Source of the DNA: Stagonosporopsis chrysanthemi
Taxonomy: Eukaryota > Ascomycota > Dothideomycetes > Pleosporales > Didymellaceae
Assembly: GCA_022560025.1 (NCBI GenBank)
Contig: JAFISE010000355.1
Coordinates: 1 to 15,188 of the forward strand
Length of the DNA stretch: 15,188 nt
Direction of reading: 5' to 3'
Shown: piece by piece, positions 9,097 through 15,188 of the stretch
How the letters are laid out: every line of letters starts with the position of its first letter
Numbering within the stretch: the first letter of the stretch is position 1
Made by a program: the position numbers and the translations under genes
The notes under the pieces: generated by a model
What the model was told of the DNA's origin: nothing
Databases searched by the model: none
The model's input: only the letters and a program-made list of their open reading frames with translations

Positions 9097-10962
9097 ACGT
9101 ACCTTACGGGCGAGCTGGCTACACAAGCAAGCTAGCTACTTTTGCTAAGACCCTACTAAAACTCACTCTATTATAGCCTAAAACACTATACTTTAGCTCT
9201 AAACAGGGCAGAACAACCTGTAATATTACTTAGAGACCTCTTCTACTTTATTCTTGCACGTTTGCGTGTTGTGCCTACCCTCTCTGCACTGTCTACAGCG
9301 TTGTTAGGATAGCTTGCTCTCTTCAGCACGCACCTGCTTCTTTGCCTTCTTCTTATTACTGCGCACCCTAAACTCCTTTAAAGTAGCTAGTTACAAGCTA
9401 TCTTTAGCTATAAGAGTCTCTTCTGCCTTAATACGCTTTCTCTTGTGCAATTTACGTTGCGTAGCTGCTATATTAGCAGCTTAAAGCTTAGCAATCTGCT
9501 GTTGCGCTAAAACTAGCTTATGCAATAAAATTGCTCCCCCCTTTGCATAGTGCTTAAGCACGCTTAGAACAGAATTTAGTAAGCTGCCCTGCTGCTTCTT
9601 ATACTTCTCTCAAATCAGAGTTGATTGCAACCTAAACTCTAGGGTATTACTAGGTGTTTGTAACTGCTAGGGCTTATTGTTAGTAGGTAGTTAGGGTAAT
9701 AGAGTGCAAAGCTTTACATTAAGGGCTATTATAACCTGTTCTAGGTTAAAGGAGGCTAATCTAGCGCCTTAGAACCCTTCTTAGATATTGCTAGGTATAA
9801 TTAAAGCATTATAGGCGCGTATAAAGCATAGCAAAAACTTAGTCTTAGTTATGTGCGTAATCTAGTTCTGCATAAGCGCTTTAGCTTAGTGCCTGTACGC
9901 TTGCTTTAAAGAGCTAAAACAACCTATATTAAGTAGCTGTAGAAGGTGTAATAAGTAAGCAGGCATACACAAGGTTACAATCTTGTTATCTTTGCAGTAT
10001 TGCTAGAATTAGAGCGAGTTGTAGCTCTTATAGCTATTAATAACTAGCAGGCAGTAGGAACTAATACTATGCTCCTTTGTATGCGTGTTAAAGTGTTTTA
10101 ACTAGGCTAGACTAAGCTTATTAGTAGTCTAACTATTAGCAGAGACTCTAATAACCTAGTCTTGTAGTAGATCCTCTTCTTAGTACTAGCCTAAGAGGTA
10201 GTGCTTGCCTTAGAAGATAATAAAGGGCAGGATAGCTTAACCTTTAGCATTAATGCTCTTAATAACTGTTGTCTACTCCTAGTTGCCTAGCTAAACTGTC
10301 TTTAGCCTTTTTTGTCTCTTTAAAGCTGTAACAACAGCTCCTGTTAATATAACGCCTATTATAAAGCTAGCCTTGTTAAAGTTATAGGTATTATTATTAA
10401 GAATGCTATACTTAGCTTTAGTATTCTCTACTAGGCAGAACTAGCTTCTAATTACCTTAAGGTCTTTACATTTAGCTCTCTTGTAGTTGTACCTCTGATT
10501 AAACTTTACTTTAAGCTCTAGCTAACGCTTAACAAACGTACTAGGCTAGTTTAGGCCAATATAGCCTAGACTGTGCTTAGCGCGCAAAGAATTAGCTATA
10601 TTAGCTACAGCTAACAGCTAGGGGGCAAATCTTTGCGCGTCTAGGTTAAGTATATGCTTAACAACTACTTGCTCCTTGTTCTTGTCTAGTGCTCTTAAGT
10701 TTACAATAGTATTAGTGCGTAAAGGTTGTCTAGTGTATTGCGTACTTAGTGTGTTTTAAAGCACCCTGTAGATAGCTGCAGCGTGTTGCTTAGATAGATT
10801 TGCATCTTGTTTAAGAGCTTAAAGCGCAAGCTGTATCTAAGCTTCTTTTAACGCGTTTGTCTGTTGTTGTTAGAGAGGCATTGTTGTAAAGAGGGTGTTT
10901 TAGTAGAGTCTTAGCAAAAGTAGCTAGCTTGCCTGTGTAGCCAGCTTGCCTGTAAGGTACGT
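9097..10962 (-). mobile_element. Fot1/pogo-like element B3, complete (1866 bp), inserted in relic D
   Basis: Ends are ACGTACCTTACGGGCGAGC at 9097 and its inverted partner ending AAGGTACGT at 10962, flanked by TA at 9095-9096 and 10963-10964. Exactly the same length as B2 and very similar to it throughout, in reverse orientation. Its left terminus is the least mutated B terminus and probably closest to the ancestral sequence. Confidence 0.93.
9226..10881 (-). pseudogene. Transposase pseudogene of B3
   Basis: Frame from ATG at 10881-10879 to TAA at 9228-9226, 1656 nt, colinear with B2 with no net indel and many TAA/TAG codons. Catalytic positions are Asn169 (codon 10377-10375), Asn282 (10038-10036) and Asn318 (9930-9928), so the enzyme is dead for the same reason as B1, B2 and B4. 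The zinc knuckle CX2CX4HX4C (CRQCREGRHNTQTC) near the C-terminus is intact at about 9256-9297. The N-terminal DNA-binding region is recognisable (LDAQRFAP-like stretch near 10640). Confidence 0.92.
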
Positions 10963-11955
10963 TATATAGAAAAAGATAATATTCTTTTCTTTACAAAGAT
11001 CTTAGAATTCTACAGAGTAGTAGCTCTTATAGCTATTAATAATAAGTAGTTAGTATCTACCTACAGTACTGCTCTTTGTATAGGTATTAAAGTACTCTAA
11101 CTAGGCAAGAGTAAGCTAATTGTTAGTCTAGCTATTAGGGCTAGTTTTAAGAATCTATCTATTAAGTAGGTCCTCTAACTAGGTATTAATTTTAACCTTG
11201 CCTGCAAAGATAACAAAGGGTAGTACCTAGTAACCTAACGCGCCTGTACTCTAGATTATAGTAACCTACTTATAGTTACCTAGCTATATCTACTTCTTTT
11301 TCCTATATCCCTCTAAGCCTATAATAACTAACTATAATAGAATCTTACCTATTATAAAGCTAGTTTTATTAAAGTTATATATAATATTGTCTATAATATT
11401 CTACTTTTACTTTGTTGCCTTAACTAGATTAAACTAGCGCTAGGTAGATGTTAGGTCCTTATAGGCAGCTTACTAATAATTATAGGAACAGCTCTAGTGC
11501 TTACAGAGCTTAGGAGTCTGCTTAATAAAGCTATTAACCTAGTTCTTACTAGGAGGGTTATTTTTCTGCTTATAGAGTAGTTTATTAGCTATAGCTTAAA
11601 TATTAAGCTTTCTAGGCAAAAACTCTTGCATATTCTCTTTAAAAACACGCTTAACTATAGCCTCTTTTTCTAGCTTAGTTAGGCACTTTAAATTAGCTTC
11701 GCAGTTGCGTTAGGTAGGTCTTTTAGTATATTAGTGCCCTAGAGCTGTTTAGAGAGTATTATATATTACTGTAGCACGTTTTATACTTTTAATGTATTAT
11801 AATTTAAAGTTAAAAAGAGTAAGCTAAATATCTAATTCTTTACAAAGTAATTAAAAACTATATTATTAAGATATAATATATTGTAGTACAGACGTTAGCA
11901 ATTTAGTATTAGAGTGCTTGCTTAGTTAAGGTACTTATTTGCTTATAAACTATAT
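10963..11955 (-). pseudogene. N-terminal two-thirds of A-family relic D, with its right terminus
   Basis: Minus-strand relic of an A-type transposase. The second catalytic motif reads LIINSYKS (near 11034) and the first YNFNK (codon 11370-11368), both Asp to Asn. The DNA-binding region (KEAIVKRVFKENMQEF, about 11665-11618, then AIANKLLYKQ) and the HTH region follow. The DNA just before it resembles element A (ctaacgcaactgcgaagctaa against ctaacgcaattgctagcctaa near 2988). From the first catalytic codon, element A geometry predicts a start codon at 11874-11872, now ATA, and the element end at 11955; there the sequence GCTTGCTTAGTTAAGGTACT and GCTTATAAACTAT matches the A terminus, followed by TA at 11956-11957. 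It is much older than the B copies. Confidence 0.8.
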
Positions 11956-12152
11956 TATAGCTTACTAGATATACTAGTTTTATATACTAAGATTACTTAT
12001 ACTAACTTATTATAGTATAGCCTTAGAATACTATAATACTAAGATAGACTTTATAGTAATCTTATTATATTAGTATACTCTAGAAGATACTAATAGCAAA
12101 GCTAATACTCTAAGTTAAAGAGCTTAGAATATTCTAATAAACAACTCTTATA

Positions 12153-14001
12153 TCGTACCCTACAGGCAAGTTACCTACTTTTACTAAGACTCTATTAAAT
12201 CTTACTCTATTATAGCCTAAAACACTATACTCTAGCGCTGTAAGGTGTAGTACAGCTTAGAATATTATTTAGAGACTACTTTTATATTATTCTTATATAT
12301 TTGCGTGTTATGCCTAGTCTAATTGCACTGTCTACAGCGTTGTTAGGAGGTCTTACCTACTTTAGCACGCATATGCTTTTTTAACTTCTTACTATTACTA
12401 CGTACTCTAAACTCCTTTATAGCTGCTATCTGCTGCCCTTCCTTGACTATAAGGGTCTCTTCCTTCTAGATTTGCTTTCTTTTGCACAATTTACGTTCTG
12501 TAGCAGCTACTAGAGCTATGTAAAGCTTAGTATTCTCTTATTATACTAAAACTAGCTTGTATAATAAAATTACCCTCTTCTTTACATAGTACTTAAGCAC
12601 ACTTAGTACAGAATTAGGTAAGCTTCTCTGCTGCTTCTTATACTTCTCTTAAATTAGAGTTGATTACAACTAAAGTTCTAGAGTATTGCTAGGGGTTTGT
12701 AACTACTAAGGCTTATTATTATTAGAAAGTTGTAGTAATAGAGTATGTAGCTTTATATCAAGGCTTATTATAACCTATTCTAGGTTAAAGAGGACTAGTC
12801 TAGCGCCTTAGAACTCTCCTTAGATATTACTAGAAGTAAACACAGCATTGTAGGCTGCTTTAAAGCATAGCAGGAACTTAAGCTTTATAATATAGTTAAT
12901 CTAGCTGCGTATAAAGTCTTAAGCTTAGTACCTATATACCTTCTTTAGAGGGGCAAAACAGCCTATATTAAGTAGCTGCAAGAGGTGCAATAAATATAGA
13001 GGTATATATATAGTAACAGTCTTATTATCTTTGTAGTATTCCTAGAAATCTAGCGAGTTGTAGCTCTTATAACTATTAATAACTAGTAGACAGTAGCTAC
13101 TAACAGTACGCTCTTTTATATACGCGTTAAAATACTTTAACTAGTTAAGACTAAGTTTATTAGTAGTTTAGCTGTTCTTAGAGACCCCTATAACCTAATT
13201 ATAGAGCAGATTGTCTTCTTTGTACTAGTTTAAGAAGTAGTTGTAGCCCTAGAAGATAATAAAGAGTAGAATAGCCTACTCTTTAGTATTAATACGTTTA
13301 ATAACTGTTGTCTACTCTTAACTACCTAGCTAGACCTGCTTTGGTTGTCCTTGTCTCTCTAAAGCTGTAACAACTACTCTAGTAGATATCTAGCCTATTA
13401 TAAAGCATATCTTATTAAAGTTATAGGTATTATTATCTTAAATACTATACTTAGCTTTAATATTAGCTACTAGGCTAAACTAGCTTTAGATTACTTTAAG
13501 ATTTTTACAGAAGGCTCTCTTGTAGTTGTACTTGCGATTGAACTTTACTTTAAGCTCTAGTTAGTGCTTAGCAAACGTACTAGGCTAGTTTAGGCTAATA
13601 TAGCCTAGACTGCGCTTAGTGCGCAGAGAATTAGCTATATTAGCTACAGCTAACAGGCAGAGGGCAAATCCTTGCGCGTCTAACTTAAGTATATACTTAA
13701 CAATTACCTACTCCTTATTATTGTCTAGTGCTTACAAGTTAGGCATTGTATTAGCACGTAAAGGTTATCTTATGTGTTAATTAGATAGTGTCTTTTAAGG
13801 AACGCTATAGATTGCTACAGCGTGTTGCTAGAACAGATTTATATCTCTTTTAAGAGCTTAAAGTGTAAGCTATATCTAATATTTATTTAACGCATCTCTC
13901 TAAGCTTATTAGCAAGGCATTTGTGTAAGTAGAGTAGTTTAGTAAGGTCTTAGCAAAAGTAGGCAACTTGTCTGTGTAAGCAACTTGCCTATAGAGTATA
14001 T
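12153..14001 (-). mobile_element. Fot1/pogo-like element B4, diverged copy with shortened terminus (1849 bp)
   Basis: Left end CGTACCCTACAGGCAAG (12154) and right end GCAACTTGCCTATAGAGTAT (to about 14001), flanked by TA at 12151-12152 and 14002-14003. The left terminus is 17 bp shorter than in B3: one of the two 17-bp repeat units is missing, as expected from deletion between direct repeats. The right terminus keeps two units in a variant form (AGGCAAGTTGC, AGACAAGTTGC). Overall it is clearly more diverged from B1-B3 than those are from each other. Confidence 0.87.
12265..13920 (-). pseudogene. Transposase pseudogene of B4
   Basis: ATG at 13920-13918 to TAA at 12267-12265, again exactly 1656 nt despite greater divergence, with many TAA/TAG stops. 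Asn replaces Asp at residues 169 (13416-13414), 282 (13077-13075) and 318 (12969-12967). Some codons differ from the other copies in the ancestral direction: where B1-B3 read CCC-TAG-CTG in the second DNA-binding region, B4 reads CTC-TGC-CTG. The zinc knuckle is partly altered near 12310-12340 (the Cys-Arg-Gln-Cys core is still visible). A separate subfamily of B, not functional. Confidence 0.88.
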
Positions 14002-14108
14002 TATCTATATTATAGATTATAACTTAATTATTTTACAGCCTAAGAACTTTGTTTTAATTATAACTTTAATAACTTATATCTTTCTTGTTATTAAGCTTGT
14101 AGGACTAT

Positions 14109-14605
14109 TGTTAGAACCTAGCCTAAGCTGCTAAGCTAAACAAGTACTAAAAAGGCTAACAGTACTTATAGACTACAAGTACAGACTTAGAGCAGTACTA
14201 TATTGTTACTGTTAGCCTAGCTAGGGTCTGACAGCTAGGACCTAACTGTAAGAACCTAGCCTAAGCTACTAAGCTAAACAAGCACTAAAAAGGTTAACAG
14301 TACTTACAGACTGTAAGTACAGGCTTAGAATAGTACTATATTGTTAGCTAGGCAGCAGACCTAATACTAATAACTATACTCTAGTAATTAAATTAAATTA
14401 ATTAGTACTTCTATCTAAGATAAGATAAAACCTTGTTATATACAAAGGAAATTTAAGTAGTTACGTGTGTGTATATAGCTAAGTAACTAAGCACGTTATT
14501 AGCAAGTAAGGAGCTCTAAGTGTCTATAGCTATAAGCTGACTTAGCAAGCTCTATAGCTACAAGCAATCTAATCAAGCTTTAGCTAACTTATTAAGCTTG
14601 TAACA
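14109..14605 (+). repeat. Probable 5' long terminal repeat of a retrotransposon
   Basis: A 497-bp segment beginning TGTTAGAACC and ending GCTTGTAACA, so it starts TG, ends CA, and has TGTTA/TAACA inverted ends, as LTRs do. A TATA-like ttatatacaaagg lies at about 14436-14448, the position expected for the U3/R boundary. Two 96-bp direct repeats occupy the U3-like part. Gag-like sequence follows. The second LTR would lie outside the window, so the call cannot be verified here. A tRNA primer site after 14605 was not recognised. Confidence 0.42.
14113..14346 (+). repeat. Two 96-bp direct repeats, 138-bp period, each with a palindrome
   Basis: 14113-14208 and 14251-14346 align end to end with only a few C/T and G/A differences, separated by 42 bp. 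Each holds an inverted repeat: in the second copy GTACTTACAG-A-CTGTAAGTAC is a perfect 10-bp arm palindrome; the first copy has one mismatch. The 42-bp spacer also contains TAGCTAGG and AGCTAGGACC repeats. Confidence 0.9.
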
Positions 14606-15188
14606 TTTCTTTATACTCTTTTCTTTAGTTTCTTTAGCTACTCTAATACTATTTTACTAGATACTACTATAGTCTATTAGCTTACTAGCAATTTAGTAGC
14701 ACTACCTAAGGATTATTCTAATAATACTAGTAACATTATTAACTATATCTATAGCACTATTTCTAATAATCTGCTTAATTACTTTAATAATCTATAATCT
14801 ACTAAACAGATATAAAATTAAGTATATACTTTTAACCTTACTACTACTAAAGTTTTTTAAGCTCTAAAAGCTAGTAAGTATAAGCTTTTCTTATACTTCT
14901 AGAAGAATAGCTTCTACTTTTTACTTTCTTATTACTAAATTACTAGTAAAAAGTAGAATATTAGTTATTTATCTATACTACTTACTTATAAAATCTCTAA
15001 GGTATCTCTTAATACTGCTACGTCTTTAACCTTTGCTATAATTATTAATTTACTAGTAATAAAAAAGCTATAGCTATATCTTATCTTATATTTTCTTTCT
15101 ATTACTAGCTTTAGATACTTTAGTCTATAATAAAGTATTACTATTTTTATATAGTATATAAGTATTTCTTTTTTTTAAAATAAATAAA
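14606..15188 (+). pseudogene. Possible degraded gag start of an LTR retrotransposon
   Basis: AT-rich, no long ORF. In the frame of codon 14837-14839, read to the window end, the translation with TAA/TAG stops has the spacing typical of fungal retrotransposon gag: KASKYKLFLYF, a position expected to be Cys (TAG-adjacent), KNSFYF, then SYY, a short gap, and NISYLSILL, followed by a hydrophobic block and RYFSL before two stops and an ITIFI-YI stretch. This matches the general F..C...F...P.Y.td..KI.Y..S.L layout of gag proteins. The match is by pattern only; no nucleocapsid knuckle is reached. Position just after the candidate LTR supports it. It could instead be chance in RIP-altered sequence. 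Confidence 0.33.

Noticed and set aside
6130..10962. B2 and B3 in opposite orientation as arms of one large inverted duplication or palindrome.
   Set aside because: Each has its own terminal repeats and its own TA duplication, and the sequence between and around them does not mirror, apart from C2, which has no partner at the mirrored place.
14109..14605. A CRISPR array or centromeric satellite from the direct repeats.
   Set aside because: Only two units of 96 bp with a 42-bp spacer, no regular short repeats, and a eukaryotic context.
1..15188. tRNA or rRNA genes.
   Set aside because: No B-box-like GGTTCGAATCC segment with matching stems or conserved rRNA stretch was seen on either strand; the AT-rich segments have no convincing cloverleaf. 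This was by eye, so a covariance-model scan could still find something.

Overview
The window looks like a repeat-rich, AT-rich heterochromatic block from a filamentous ascomycete (Pezizomycotina). I see no host gene, no tRNA or rRNA and no CRISPR array. What is recognisable is decayed transposons, mostly of the Fot1/pogo branch of the Tc1-mariner superfamily: TA target duplications, elements of about 1.86 kb, a transposase of about 550 codons with an N-terminal CENP-B/Tc5-like DNA-binding region, a DD35D catalytic core and a C-terminal CCHC zinc knuckle. The decay is almost entirely C-to-T/G-to-A with no indels in the coding frames. Nearly all stops are TAA or TAG and TpA is very abundant, which is the signature of repeat-induced point mutation (RIP) at CpA. 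The fungal assignment rests on this and on the transposase family; the species cannot be named.

Layout. 1-1436 (-): relic of a third Fot1-like family (E), cut by the window edge. 1748-5855 (+): element B1, interrupted by a full element of another family (A, 2745-4600) and by a small non-autonomous element (C1, 5171-5550). Subtracting both insertions leaves exactly 1866 bp. 6130-7995 (+): B2, 1866 bp. 8581-8957: C2, an inverted copy of C1. 9097-10962 (-): B3, 1866 bp. 12153-14001 (-): B4, a diverged B copy of 1849 bp that lost one 17-bp terminal unit. 10963-11955, 8958-9096 and 7998-8580 (and less surely 5858-6127) are pieces of one older A-family copy on the minus strand (D), into which B3, C2 and probably B2 were inserted. 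14109-15188: probable LTR of a retrotransposon and the start of a degraded gag region.

None of the transposases can be functional as read. Element A is the least damaged: it keeps all three catalytic aspartates and the zinc knuckle but has nine premature stops in its first 305 codons, followed by an open 245-codon tail. All four B copies have all three catalytic Asp codons changed to Asn. The window is best read as a layered graveyard of nested insertions inactivated by genome defence, useful for reconstructing order of insertion (D before B2/B3/C2; B1 before A and C1).
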